Source: Streptomyces sp. AP-93 (lineage in GTDB: Bacteria; Actinomycetota; Actinomycetes; Streptomycetales; Streptomycetaceae). From it: a stretch of 64,000 bases of DNA. Every line of letters begins with the position of its first letter. The first letter of the stretch is position 1. Below are positions 1 through 9,369 of this stretch, piece after piece. The notes below the pieces were generated by a model, which was not told the DNA's origin, searched no databases, and was given only the letters and a program-made list of their open reading frames with translations. The stretch is taken from assembly GCF_022808175.1 (NCBI RefSeq), contig NZ_JALGBX010000001.1:124001-188000 (forward strand), given 5' to 3'. Both the position numbers and the translations under genes were made by a program.

Positions 1-485
1 AGGGCCACCGCCTCGGCCGCGCCGGGCTGTCCGCCCGGCAGGTGGAGCACCTCGGGGAGTTCCCGCAACAGCGGATGCGCGTGCTCCGCCTCGATCCGGT
101 ACCCGCCGCACAGGGTCACGGTGACCGGCCCGGCGCCCGGCTCCCCGACGGTGTCCCGGACGAGCAGGGCGGGTTCGCGGTCGGGCTCCCAGCGGGGTTC
201 GGCCGGCTCGGCCGACGGCTCGCCGAGCAGTGTGTACCCGTGCCCGTGCGGCAGGAACAGCACGTCCCCGGCGTTCAGACGGACCGGCTCCGAGGCGGTC
301 GCCAGCAGGCAGCTCCCGCTGAGCACCACCTGGAAGCCCGCCGACCCGGGGACCGCGGGGAACCGCTGGCCCCAGGGCGCGTGCCACCGTACGAGCGCCG
401 ACGTGGGCCTGCCCGTACGCATGAGCGCGATGACATCGCTGAGTACGTCCACGCCCGGCAGCTTAGACGGATGCGCAGGAAACAT
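1..485 (-). CDS. AraC-family transcriptional regulator, N-terminal part (runs off the window)
   Basis: The reverse strand from an ATG at 485 reads MFPAHPSKLPGVDVLSDVIALM and stays open to the window edge. The pattern DVLSDV..L.R followed by a beta-rich stretch (FQVVLSGSCLL, DVLFLPHGHGYTLL) is the cupin effector domain of the AraC subgroup that regulates a divergent oxidoreductase. The C-terminal helix-turn-helix half lies outside the window, so about 160 residues are visible. It is divergent from the oxidoreductase gene starting at 534, which is its likely target. A longer overlapping reading frame on the same strand that begins further upstream is out of frame with this cupin pattern and was not used. 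The family call rests on the cupin signature only. Confidence 0.75.
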   Translation of the reverse strand, partial: MFPAHPSKLPGVDVLSDVIALMRTGRPTSALVRWHAPWGQRFPAVPGSAGFQVVLSGSCLLATASEPVRLNAGDVLFLPHGHGYTLLGEPSAEPAEPRWEPDREPALLVRDTVGEPGAGPVTVTLCGGYRIEAEHAHPLLRELPEVLHLPGGQPGAAEAVA

Positions 486-533
486 GGATCTTCACGCATG
501 GATCGTCTTCCGCCCGGCTCATAGCGTGGGGGC

Positions 534-1484
534 ATGAACGAAACCCGACAGAACGAAACCCGACAGCCCGCCGCCACGATGCGCGCGGCCCGCGTCCACG
601 CCTACGGAGGCCCCGCCGTCATCCGCCACGAGGAGGTGCCGGTCCCCGTCCCGGCTCCCGGCGAGGTTCTCGTGGAGGTGGCGGCCACCTCCTTCAACCC
701 GTCCGAACTCGCCCTGCGCGCCGGGCTGCTGCGGCAGGTCCTGCCCCTGGACCTGCCGTACGTCCCGGGCTGGGACCTGGCGGGCACGGTCGTCGCCACG
801 GGGGAGCGGGTGATCGGCCGGCTGGACTCGGGCGGAGCCGCCGCCCCGTACGTGTCCGTCGCCCCCGACCTGCTGGTCCCGGCCCCCCGCTCCCTCCCCC
901 TCGCGGCCGCGGCGGCGATCCCGGTGGCCGGCCTGACGGCCTGGCAGGCGTTGTTCGAGGCGGCGGGGATCGGCCGGGGCAGCCGGATCCTGATCAACGG
1001 GGCCGGCGGGGGCGTGGGCGCCTTCGCCGTGCAGCTCGCACGCTGGGCCGGGGCCACCGTCGTGGCGACCGCGAGCCCGCGCAGTGCGCCGGCGGTGCGG
1101 CGGTACGGGGCGCAGCGGGTGATCGACCACACGGCCGGCCCGCTCCGCGCGGCCCTGGAGGGCGAACCGCTCGACGCCGTGCTCAACCTGGCCCCGCTCG
1201 GCCCGGCGGCCGCCGCCGCCCTGCCGGCCCTCCTCGGCCCGGGCGGCGTGGCGGTCTCCGTGGCGACTCCGATCCCCGGCGGCATCCACCTGGTGGCCCG
1301 CCGGGACACCGGGCAGCTCTCGCGGCTGGTCGCACTGGTCGACGCGGGCGACCTGGAGGTCGCCCCCGCCGCGGTCCGCCCGCTGGCCGACCTGGCCGAC
1401 GTACACGCGGAAGCGGAAGCGGGAACTCTCGTCCGCGGAAAGACGATCCTGGTTCCGGACGCGAGCCGGCGTGCATCCCTCTGA
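534..1484 (+). CDS. MDR-type NADP-dependent oxidoreductase (quinone oxidoreductase family)
   Basis: A 316-residue zinc-free medium-chain dehydrogenase/reductase expected to reduce quinones or enones with NADPH in the cytoplasm. The N-terminal GroES-like domain contains YGGPAVIRHEEVPVP and the YVPGWDLAGTV segment. The Rossmann part carries NGAGGGVGAFAVQLA near residue 160, followed by ATVVATAS. The cysteines and histidines used by zinc-dependent ADHs are absent, as usual for QOR-type enzymes. Length is normal for the family. It is transcribed away from the AraC-type gene ending at 485, with a 48-bp shared promoter region, so induction by that regulator is the simple expectation. The physiological substrate cannot be told. 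Confidence 0.85.
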   Translation: MNETRQNETRQPAATMRAARVHAYGGPAVIRHEEVPVPVPAPGEVLVEVAATSFNPSELALRAGLLRQVLPLDLPYVPGWDLAGTVVATGERVIGRLDSGGAAAPYVSVAPDLLVPAPRSLPLAAAAAIPVAGLTAWQALFEAAGIGRGSRILINGAGGGVGAFAVQLARWAGATVVATASPRSAPAVRRYGAQRVIDHTAGPLRAALEGEPLDAVLNLAPLGPAAAAALPALLGPGGVAVSVATPIPGGIHLVARRDTGQLSRLVALVDAGDLEVAPAAVRPLADLADVHAEAEAGTLVRGKTILVPDASRRASL

Positions 1485-1495
1485 CGGGCCGGAAC

Positions 1496-2506
1496 CTAGC
1501 TGTTCAGCTCCGCCAGGACCCGCAGGGTGTGCGGGTCGGGGGCGGTCAGGAGCAGGTCGGTCACCGGACCCTTGCGCCACAGCTCCAGGCGTTCGGCGAT
1601 CCGCTCCCGCGGTCCGACCAGGGAGATCTCGTCCGCGAAGGCGTCCGGGACGGCCATGACGGCCTCTTCCTTGCGCCCGGCCAGGAACAGCTCCTGGATC
1701 CGGTGCGCCTCCTCCTCGTAGCCCATCCGGCCCATGAGGTCGGCGTGGAAGTTGCGTGCCGCGTGCCCCATCCCGCCGATGTAGAAGCCCAGCATCGCCT
1801 TCACCGGGAGGAGTCCCTCCGCGACGTCGTCGCAGACCTTCGCCCGGGCCATCGGAGCGATCATGAACCCTTCGGGGAGCTCGGACAGCGAGGCCTGGTA
1901 GACGTCCGTGCGGGTCGGCGACCAGTAGAGGGGGAGCCAGCCGTCCGCGATGCGGGTGGTCTGGGCGATGTTCTTCGGGCCCTCCGCGCCGAGCAGGAGC
2001 GGCAGGTCGGCCCGCAGCGGGTGGGTGATGGGCTTGAGCGGTTTGCCGATGCCGGTGCCGTCCGCGCCCCGGTACGGGTGGCTGTGGAAGCGGCCGTCCA
2101 GCGCGACCGGGGCCTCGCGGCGCAGTACCTGGCGGATGACGTCCACGTACTCCCGGGTCGCCGTCAGCGGGCTGGAGGGGAAGGGGCGCCCGTACCAGCC
2201 CTCGACCACCTGCGGGCCGGACAGGCCGAGGCCCAGCATCATCCGGCCGCCGGACAGGTGGTCCAGGGTCAGGGCCTGCATCGCGGTGGCGGTCGGAGTG
2301 CGGGCGGCCATCTGCGCGATGGCGGTGCCCAGGCGGATGCGCGAGGTGTGCGCGGCGATCCAGGTGAGCGGGGTGAAGGCGTCCGAGCCCCAGGCCTCGG
2401 CGGTCCACACGGAGTCGTAGCCGAGGTTCTCGGCTTCGGCGGCGAGGTCGAGGTGGTCCGGATTGGGGCCGCGGCCCCAGTAGCCGAGTGCGAGTCCGAG
2501 GCGCAT
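1496..2506 (-). CDS. LLM-class F420-dependent oxidoreductase
   Basis: A 336-residue luciferase-like monooxygenase-fold protein starting MRLGLALGYWGRGPNP. Typical actinobacterial F420-type signatures are YDSVWTAEAWGSDAFTPL, the TSRIRLGTAIAQM strand and the LSGGRMMLGLGLSGPQVVEGWYG loop. ATG at 2506 is preferred over the longer frame beginning at 2557 because a GGAGGGG ribosome site sits about 8 nt before it and the longer frame runs into the terminator at 2555-2590. The partner is presumably reduced F420 rather than FMN, by analogy to the actinobacterial subfamily. The substrate is unknown. It is convergent with the upstream oxidoreductase, with 11 bp between the stops. Confidence 0.85.
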   Translation of the reverse strand: MRLGLALGYWGRGPNPDHLDLAAEAENLGYDSVWTAEAWGSDAFTPLTWIAAHTSRIRLGTAIAQMAARTPTATAMQALTLDHLSGGRMMLGLGLSGPQVVEGWYGRPFPSSPLTATREYVDVIRQVLRREAPVALDGRFHSHPYRGADGTGIGKPLKPITHPLRADLPLLLGAEGPKNIAQTTRIADGWLPLYWSPTRTDVYQASLSELPEGFMIAPMARAKVCDDVAEGLLPVKAMLGFYIGGMGHAARNFHADLMGRMGYEEEAHRIQELFLAGRKEEAVMAVPDAFADEISLVGPRERIAERLELWRKGPVTDLLLTAPDPHTLRVLAELNS

Positions 2507-2554
2507 GTGACGGTCCCCTCCACGAATCTGACGATGCGTCAGGAGACTGTAGGG

Positions 2555-2590
2555 CAACGGCCCCCCGCCCGGAAGGGCGGGGGGCCGTTG
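2555..2590 (-). terminator. 16-bp perfect stem terminator
   Basis: A perfect 16-bp GC-rich stem (2555-2570 with 2575-2590) closes a GGAA loop just past the stop of the minus-strand membrane protein gene at 2610. There is no T-run, as is common in Streptomyces. Confidence 0.8.
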
Positions 2591-2609
2591 TGCGTGAGCG
2601 CGCCCGGGG

Positions 2610-3425
2610 TCAGCCGCGCTGGATGCCCGAGGTGTCGTTCAGGACGCCGCGGCGGCCGTCCTGGGTCTGGGCGATCAGCGTGGCCGGACCGCGCTGCTCC
2701 ACGGCCAGGTACCAGGTGCCGGGCGCGAGCTCCGCGATCGGGGCGGGGCTGCCGTCCTCGGCGAAGAGCGGGCGGGCCACCGGAACGGCGAACCAGAACG
2801 GCGTGAAGTCCGCCGCCGGGGCGGGCTGCGGGGTCGCGTCCTGCGGGGCCTGGGGCTGCTCGTGGCCGCCGCCGTAGGGCGGGACCGGCTGCGGGGCGGC
2901 CCCGTACGGCTGCGGCTCCTGGCCGCCCGGGTAGCCGTACCCGGCGCCCGGCTGCTGCTGGCCGCCGTACGGCGGGACGACGGCGGCGGCGGGCTTCGGG
3001 TCCGGGATCAGCTGCCCGGCGAGCGCGGGCACCTTCGACCCGAAGAGGGTCACGCCGGCCAGCACGGCCGTGGCGAGGAAGCCGATGACGGCGCCCGCGC
3101 CCAGGTCGGCCCCGGTCGGGCAGGTGATCAGGGCCCAGAGCGCGGACCAGGCGGCCGCGACGGAGAGCACGGTGCCCCAGGCCTGGAAGGGCAGGCCCAG
3201 GAGCTGGCGTCCGGCGGGCTGCAGGCGGGCCGCGACGAGCAGGCCGACGGCGATGAACGCGAGCAGGAAGATGCTCGGCAGCGCCAGGCGGTACACGTCG
3301 GTGTCCCACGCGCTCGGTGCGTCGACGCCGGGCGCGGAATAGAAATCGAGGAACGAGGCGATGAACAGCAGCGCCGCTGCTCCGATCACCACGCCGTCGC
3401 CTCGAGTGAGGGATCGGATGTTCAC
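2610..3425 (-). CDS. Four-helix membrane protein with Pro/Gln/Gly-rich C-terminal tail
   Basis: A 271-residue protein with four hydrophobic helices in its first half (VVIGAAALLFIASFL, LPSIFLLAFIAVGLLVAA, GTVLSVAAAWSALWALI, GAVIGFLATAVLAGVTLF). A low-complexity stretch rich in PPYGG, QQQ and QPYG spans about residues 145-205, and a folded C-terminal segment contains TWYLAVEQRGPATLIAQTQDGR. It resembles the DUF5336 group of actinobacterial membrane proteins. The C-terminal piece may bind a partner on the cytoplasmic side, but no activity can be assigned. It is a single-gene unit closed by the hairpin at 2555-2590. Confidence 0.7.
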   Translation of the reverse strand: MNIRSLTRGDGVVIGAAALLFIASFLDFYSAPGVDAPSAWDTDVYRLALPSIFLLAFIAVGLLVAARLQPAGRQLLGLPFQAWGTVLSVAAAWSALWALITCPTGADLGAGAVIGFLATAVLAGVTLFGSKVPALAGQLIPDPKPAAAVVPPYGGQQQPGAGYGYPGGQEPQPYGAAPQPVPPYGGGHEQPQAPQDATPQPAPAADFTPFWFAVPVARPLFAEDGSPAPIAELAPGTWYLAVEQRGPATLIAQTQDGRRGVLNDTSGIQRG

Positions 3426-3575
3426 GTCTCAGGTGTCCTTCTCGGTCTCGTCGTCTCGTGGTGCCGTGGGGTGCCCGCCGTGACGCAGGGGGGCGGGCGG
3501 CACCATGGTACGGAGCTTTGCCGCGGCCGAGAGGATCGGGGCTGCGGGCCGCCCGGAGGGACGGTCCCGGTGGCC

Positions 3576-4601
3576 CTACCCGCCGAGGAAGCCGACGATG
3601 CCGTCCGCGATGCCCTGGGCCGCTTTCTGGCGCCACTGCGGACTCGACAGCTGTGCCGCGTCCTTGGCATCACGCATGTTGCCGCATTCGATGAACACCT
3701 TGGGCCGGGTCGAGAGGTTCAGTCCGCCCAGATCGTCGCGGACGACCAATCCGGTACCGCCGCCGAGGTAGTTGGCGGGGGCGGAACCGGTGGTCCGGGC
3801 GAAGTTCCCGGCGATCCGCTCGCCGAGCTGCCGGGACGGTCCGATGATCTTCGCGGTGTCGGCGCCGCCGCCCTTGACCTTGGCGGGGAGGATGACGTGG
3901 AAACCGCGGCTGCCGGCCGAGACCCCGTCCGCGTGGACGGAGACCACGGCGTCGGCGACGGCCTCGTTGCCGATGCGGGCGCGCTCGTCGATGCACGGGC
4001 CGAAGGGGCGTTCCTTGCCGGCCTCGTGGGTGAGGACCACCTTGAGGCCCTTGGCCTCCAGGACGGTGCGCAGGCGGCGCGACACGTCCATGCTGAACTC
4101 GGCTTCCATGTAGCCGGAGTTGGTGGTCGTGCCGGTGGTGTCGCACTCCTTGCGGTTGGTGCCGATGTCCACCTGGCGGTTGATCTCGGTGGTGTGCTTG
4201 AAGTTGCCCGTGTTGTGACCGGGGTCGATGACGACGGTGCGGCCGGCGAGGCCCTTGGCGGCGGCGGGGCTCGGCACGGTGCCGGTCCCTCCGGGGGTCG
4301 CGCCGGGGGCCGGGCTCGCGGCCGGAGCCGACGCGGAGGCCGATGCCGATGCGGATCCCGGTGCCGGGGGCGCGGAGGATGCCGCCGCCGACGCCGCGAG
4401 CGGCATCACGATCCGGGGCGGCCGCGAGTCGTCGCCGACGCCCCCGCTCAGCACCTCGGTCAGTACCCACCCGGCCAGAGCGGCCGGGGCGACCGCGGCC
4501 ACCGCGACGACCAGGGTCGACCGGCGGGTGTACCAGGGCCGGTCCGGACTGATGGACGTCGAGGACTCGGGGAGCGGCGGGAGGCTTTCGTCGTAGCGCA
4601 C
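3576..4601 (-). CDS. Membrane-anchored N-acetylmuramoyl-L-alanine amidase (Amidase_3)
   Basis: A 341-residue cell-wall hydrolase cleaving the MurNAc-L-Ala bond of peptidoglycan outside the membrane. A short cytoplasmic head is followed by one membrane anchor (STLVVAVAAVAPAALAGWVL, about residues 28-50), an Ala/Ser/Pro linker and the Amidase_3 domain from about residue 128. Zinc ligands can be read as His in VVIDPGHN, Glu in YMEAEFSMDV and His in VSVHADGV; the catalytic Glu is in FIECGNM. All are intact, so it should be active. It stands alone, with a repeat-rich gap on its upstream side. Length and layout match Streptomyces amidases. Confidence 0.88.
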   Translation of the reverse strand: MRYDESLPPLPESSTSISPDRPWYTRRSTLVVAVAAVAPAALAGWVLTEVLSGGVGDDSRPPRIVMPLAASAAASSAPPAPGSASASASASAPAASPAPGATPGGTGTVPSPAAAKGLAGRTVVIDPGHNTGNFKHTTEINRQVDIGTNRKECDTTGTTTNSGYMEAEFSMDVSRRLRTVLEAKGLKVVLTHEAGKERPFGPCIDERARIGNEAVADAVVSVHADGVSAGSRGFHVILPAKVKGGGADTAKIIGPSRQLGERIAGNFARTTGSAPANYLGGGTGLVVRDDLGGLNLSTRPKVFIECGNMRDAKDAAQLSSPQWRQKAAQGIADGIVGFLGG

Positions 4602-4761
4602 CCGGCGATGCTAGACCGGCGGTCGGCCGGGTGTACGGACCGTGGGCCATCCGGGGGCGCGGTGCGGTTATATGCTCCGCTGACCTGTTGGGCCCCGAGC
4701 CGCCGGGCGCTGTGCGCGGGTGCGGCGCCGTTGCCGGGGGGCGCTGCCCCCGGACCCCCGC

Positions 4762-4922
4762 GCCTCAAACGCCGGCGGGGCTGGATTTGGCCGACGTCGC
4801 CTCCACGAGCGGGCGGGCGGGGCTGGATTTGGCCGACGTCGCCTCCACGAGCGGGCGGGTGGGGCTGGATTTGGCCGACGTCGCCTCCACGAGCGGGCGG
4901 GTGGGGCTGGGTGCGGGCCGGG
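4762..4922. repeat. 42-bp tandem repeat joined to a dispersed Streptomyces intergenic repeat
   Basis: The word GGGGCTGGATTTGGCCGACG starts at 4777, 4819 and 4861 and begins again at 4903, giving an exact 42-bp period over nearly 3.5 copies. The left edge (4761-4788) contains CGCCTCAAACGCCGGCGGGG, which recurs at 51501 and, slightly changed, at 51794. Because 42 is a multiple of three, one minus-strand frame reads as a 14-residue repeat (LVEATSAKSSP...). That frame is out of phase with the methyltransferase gene, so I do not call it coding. Confidence 0.85.
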
Positions 4923-5735
<813 letters not shown>

Positions 5736-5797
5736 TCATCCCGTCTCAGCCGACAGTTTTACTTGTCGTTAGGGCTTGCGGCAGGTAAACATGTCAC

Positions 5798-6421
5798 ATG
5801 GATGATTCGGTATCGATCCCGACCCCCGACAGGAACGACGAGGACTTCTGGGCCACCGTCATGGCCCTGGTGGAGCCCGCCTGGAGCGAGCCCGCCGAGG
5901 ACGAGGAGTTCGCGATGGACGACCAGGTGCTCGACGCGGTCCGCCCGCTGGCGCAGCGCATCTCGACGCGCGCGCAGGCCTACCGGGCCGCCGGCCGGCC
6001 CTTCGACCCCGTCCTCATGGCCGCCCCCGACGTACAACTGGCCCTGCTGCGGGCGCTCTACGAGGCCAAACGGTCCGTCGACCGGATGGCGGAGAGCGCC
6101 GCGACCGTCGCCGGCCGCAGCGGAGCCAGCTACACGCAGCTCGGCGCGGCCTGGGGCGGCATCAAGCGCCAGTCCGCCCGCCTCAAGTGGCCCCACGCGG
6201 TGGCGAAGCGGTCCGCCAGTGAGTCCATCCCGCTGCGCTACGCGGGCGGCACCGCCGTCATCCACCACGACCCGGACGCCGACGCCTGGTGGTACACCGC
6301 CGTCGCCGCGGACGGGCAGGAGGAGGAGTCGGAAGCCGTGCACCCGACCTACGCCGAGGCCATCGCCCGGGCGACCGAATTCCTCCTGGGCCACGGCCGG
6401 CCGGACGGGCCGGCTTCCTGA
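5798..6421 (+). CDS. Hypothetical protein with a central HTH-like segment
   Basis: A 207-residue acidic protein starting MDDSVSIPTPDRNDEDFW. Around residues 105-130 the string AGRSGASYTQLGAAWGGIKR resembles the helix-turn-helix of small actinobacterial DNA-binding proteins (GASWxxIGxALGxSRQ), which is the only functional hint. The C-terminal half contains AVIHHDPDADAWWYTAVA and an acidic EEESEAV stretch. No signal peptide or membrane segment is seen. It is convergent with the Ser/Thr kinase gene, with 11 bp between the stops. I do not assign a function beyond possible DNA binding. Confidence 0.65.
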   Translation: MDDSVSIPTPDRNDEDFWATVMALVEPAWSEPAEDEEFAMDDQVLDAVRPLAQRISTRAQAYRAAGRPFDPVLMAAPDVQLALLRALYEAKRSVDRMAESAATVAGRSGASYTQLGAAWGGIKRQSARLKWPHAVAKRSASESIPLRYAGGTAVIHHDPDADAWWYTAVAADGQEEESEAVHPTYAEAIARATEFLLGHGRPDGPAS

Positions 6422-6432
6422 CCCCCTTCCGG

Positions 6433-8313
6433 TCAGCGGCCGAAGAGACGGGAGAGGGTGCCGGTCCCCGGGCCGGCGCCGCGGCGGCGTTCGCGCAGTG
6501 CGCGGCGCAGGTCCGCGCGGGTGTCCGTGACCTCCTGGGTCAGCCAGTCGCCGCTGCCGAAGACGAAGGGGAGCCGGTGCAGCAGAGGGTTGACGAGGCT
6601 CAGCGCGCGCTCGGGATCCCCCGCCTCGCCGATGCTGCGGATCACGCGGTGAGCCACCTCCGGGTCGCCGTGTTCCACGAGCTCCTCCACGTCCGGGAAC
6701 AGCCGCAGGTACAGCGGCGCGGCCGCCGCGAAGTCGCCGACCAGCCACGCGTCGTGCGCCAGCCGACGCCGTACGTCGAGCAGGATCGGCCCGTCGGAGG
6801 GCAGGGTCCGCTCCAGTCCGGGCAGCAGCGGCCCCAGCAGGGCGCGTTCGCGCTCGGCCCGCTCGGGCGTGCGGGCGTCCCACTGGCCGTCGCGGTCGTG
6901 CGCGCCGCGCTGCATCGCCGAGGCCAGGTAGTACCGGGCGGTCATGGTCACCGGGTCGTCGGGACCGAGCACCCGGACCGCCTGCTCGATGATCTCGCGC
7001 AGCTCCCCCTCGTGGCGGTGGCCGTCGCCGGGTCCGTGGGCCGCGGCTTCGCCGACGTACGCGACGCGCGCGGTGATCGTGTCGTGGTGCTCCAGGCCGA
7101 GGACCCGCACCATGCGGGGCAGGATGCGCTCCAGCTCGACGCCGGACTGCCCGCGTACGCGCACCGCCCGGTGGTAGGCGGCCCGCACCGTCAGCGGGTC
7201 GTTCGCGCCGAGCTCCTCCGTGGAGTCGGCGGCCAGCATGCCCAGCCGTTCCACGAGGTCGGCGGGGGCGTCCGTCAGAAGCCGCTCCAGGCGCCGCCGC
7301 AACAGGGCCCGGACGGGATCGTCGGCCGGCTGGGCCGCGAGGACGTGGACGGTCGGGGAGTAGGACGGCACCGGAGGCGCGGGGGAGGGGGCGGGGGAGG
7401 ACGGGACCGGCCCGGGTCCGGACGGGGGCGTGAGGGCGGGCGCGGACGGTGCGCCGCCCCGGGCGAGGTCCGCGAGCCGCCGCGCCACCTCGTGCGCATC
7501 GGCGGGACGGTTCCCGGGGTCCTTGGCGAGCAGGCCGAGTACGAGGTCGTCGAGGCCGGCGGGCAGCCCCGGCCGGAGAGAGCCGGGGGACGGCGGCTCG
7601 GCCGTCAGGTGCTGGGCGAGGAGTTCGTGCATCTCGCGTGCGGGGAAGGGGCGTTCGCCGGTGAGCAGCTCCATCAGGACGCAGCCCAGGGCGTACAGGT
7701 CGCTGCGGCCGTCCACGGGGACCCCGTTCGCGCCGCCCGTCCAGCGCTCCGGGGCCATGTACGGGAAGGAGCCGATGATCATGCCGGTGCCCGTCAGCTC
7801 CGTACCGGGGCCGCCCGGGGCCTTGGCGATGCCGAAGTCGAGGACCTTCGCCACCCCGTTCCCGCCGTGCCCGCCGTTCCCGACGTGCCCGACCACCATC
7901 ACATTCGCCGGCTTGATGTCCCGGTGGACGATCCCGGCGTCGTGCGCGGCCCCGAGGGCGTCCGCGATCTGCCGCGCCCAGTCCAGGGCGTCGGCGAGGG
8001 GCGGTACCCCTTCCTCCAGGACCTCGGCGAGGCTGCGTCCCCGGAGTAGCTCCATCACCAGGAAGACCGTGCTGCGCCCGGCGCGTTCGGTGCGGCCGAA
8101 GTCGTGAATGGTGGCGATGTGGGGATGGGCGAGGCTCCCGGCGAGGCTGGCCTCCCGCTCGAAGCGGCGGGTGTCCTCGTACGTCAGCGGGTACCCGATC
8201 TTGACGGCGACCCGGCGGCCCACCCGGCGGTCCGTGGCCCGCCACACCTCGCCGAACCCGCCCCGGCCGAGCAGCTCCTCCAACTCGTACCGGTCTTCGA
8301 TCAGTTCCCGCAC
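6433..8313 (-). CDS. Soluble eukaryotic-type Ser/Thr protein kinase
   Basis: A 626-residue kinase. The kinase domain occupies residues 1-285: glycine loop LLGRGGFGEVW, catalytic lysine in VAVKIGYPL, catalytic loop HRDIKPANV, DFGIAK magnesium motif and the MAPERW substrate loop. After a Pro/Ser-rich linker (about 290-325) a helical region of about 280 residues carries TPR-like segments (VRALLRRRLERLLTDAP, LERILPRMVRVLGLEHHDT). No transmembrane segment follows the linker, so unlike PknB-type enzymes it should be cytosolic and may use the helical part to bind substrates. It is single-copy beside the LysR gene, transcribed in the same direction. Confidence 0.88.
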   Translation of the reverse strand: MRELIEDRYELEELLGRGGFGEVWRATDRRVGRRVAVKIGYPLTYEDTRRFEREASLAGSLAHPHIATIHDFGRTERAGRSTVFLVMELLRGRSLAEVLEEGVPPLADALDWARQIADALGAAHDAGIVHRDIKPANVMVVGHVGNGGHGGNGVAKVLDFGIAKAPGGPGTELTGTGMIIGSFPYMAPERWTGGANGVPVDGRSDLYALGCVLMELLTGERPFPAREMHELLAQHLTAEPPSPGSLRPGLPAGLDDLVLGLLAKDPGNRPADAHEVARRLADLARGGAPSAPALTPPSGPGPVPSSPAPSPAPPVPSYSPTVHVLAAQPADDPVRALLRRRLERLLTDAPADLVERLGMLAADSTEELGANDPLTVRAAYHRAVRVRGQSGVELERILPRMVRVLGLEHHDTITARVAYVGEAAAHGPGDGHRHEGELREIIEQAVRVLGPDDPVTMTARYYLASAMQRGAHDRDGQWDARTPERAERERALLGPLLPGLERTLPSDGPILLDVRRRLAHDAWLVGDFAAAAPLYLRLFPDVEELVEHGDPEVAHRVIRSIGEAGDPERALSLVNPLLHRLPFVFGSGDWLTQEVTDTRADLRRALRERRRGAGPGTGTLSRLFGR

Positions 8314-8357
8314 CCGCTCGTCTCCCCGCCACGATCCTCGTCCCGCCGGGGCGAAGC

Positions 8358-9299
8358 CTATGTCCGGCGGCGTTCCACGTGGTGAGGCCCCGGGCCGCGA
8401 ACGGCCGACTCAGCACGGCCCGTGAGGAAGGCCGTCAGGCGGGCCGCGTGCGGGGGCGGGTCCGCGGGGTGCAGGAGTTCCGTGCGGTGGACCAGGCGGG
8501 GGGCGTGGACCGGGATCGCCGTGGTGCCGGGGAACGTGGCGGCCAGGGAGAGGGGGAGGGCGGTCAGGCCGTGGCCGGCGGCGGCCAGGGCGGCCAGAGC
8601 GTGCGGGTCCGTGCCGTGGTGGTGGATGCGCGGGTGGAAGCCGGGGGTGTGGCTGACCTCGCGGAGCCGGGTCAAGGGGACCGCCGTGTCGGGGGCGTCG
8701 ATCCACTGCGCCTGCGCGAGGTCGGGCAGCCGGACCGAACTGCGCCGCGCCAGGGGGTGGTCGTGCGGGAAGAGCACCGCCAGGGGCTCCTCGGTGACGG
8801 CGAGGGTGACGGTGGGGCCCAGGTCCGGCAGCGGGAGGGGATCGCTGGGCGCGGCCACTCCGTCCACGAGGCCGAGGCCGGCGCGGCCGGTCAGGACCGC
8901 CTCGACCACCGCGTCCCGGCCCAGGACGTGCAGGCCGACCTCCACCGGCCCCGCGGCGCGCAGCCGGGCCAGGGCCTGTGCGAGTGCCGGCCCGAAGGCC
9001 GCGGGGGAACAGGCCAGCGTCAGCCGGGCGTCGGGTGCCCGGTGCAGGCGGGCGATGTCGGCGCGGGCCGCGTCCAGGCGCAGGAGCAGCGCGGGGGCGT
9101 GTTCCATCAGCCGGACCCCCGCCTCGGTGGGGGCGACGGGCCGCCGCTCGACCAGCCGGGCGCCCAAGTCGGCTTCGAGCGCCGCGATGTGCTGGGAGAC
9201 GGCCGGCTGCGTGTAGCCGAGGACCGAGGCGGCGGTGGAGAAGGAGCGGTGTTCGAGGACCGCGACGAAGGTGCGCAGCAGATGCGGATCCATGGGCAT
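8358..9299 (-). CDS. LysR-family transcriptional regulator
   Basis: A 313-residue LysR-type regulator. The N-terminal winged helix reads HLLRTFVAVLEHRSFSTAAS and LGYTQPAVSQHIAALEADLG, with the usual linker helix after it. The effector-binding domain begins near residue 88 (DARLTLACSPAAFG). Start ATG at 9299 or 9293 cannot be separated from sequence alone. It is divergent from the amidotransferase gene (about 70 bp between start codons), which makes that gene its likely target; the intergenic AT-richer stretch would hold the operator. The effector is unknown. Confidence 0.85.
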   Translation of the reverse strand: MPMDPHLLRTFVAVLEHRSFSTAASVLGYTQPAVSQHIAALEADLGARLVERRPVAPTEAGVRLMEHAPALLLRLDAARADIARLHRAPDARLTLACSPAAFGPALAQALARLRAAGPVEVGLHVLGRDAVVEAVLTGRAGLGLVDGVAAPSDPLPLPDLGPTVTLAVTEEPLAVLFPHDHPLARRSSVRLPDLAQAQWIDAPDTAVPLTRLREVSHTPGFHPRIHHHGTDPHALAALAAAGHGLTALPLSLAATFPGTTAIPVHAPRLVHRTELLHPADPPPHAARLTAFLTGRAESAVRGPGPHHVERRRT

Positions 9300-9369
9300 C
9301 AGTATCGCTTATGGGAGTAGTGCGGATCATCGTTGGACGTGATGGGCGGCGGCTCGGAGGATGGCCGTC

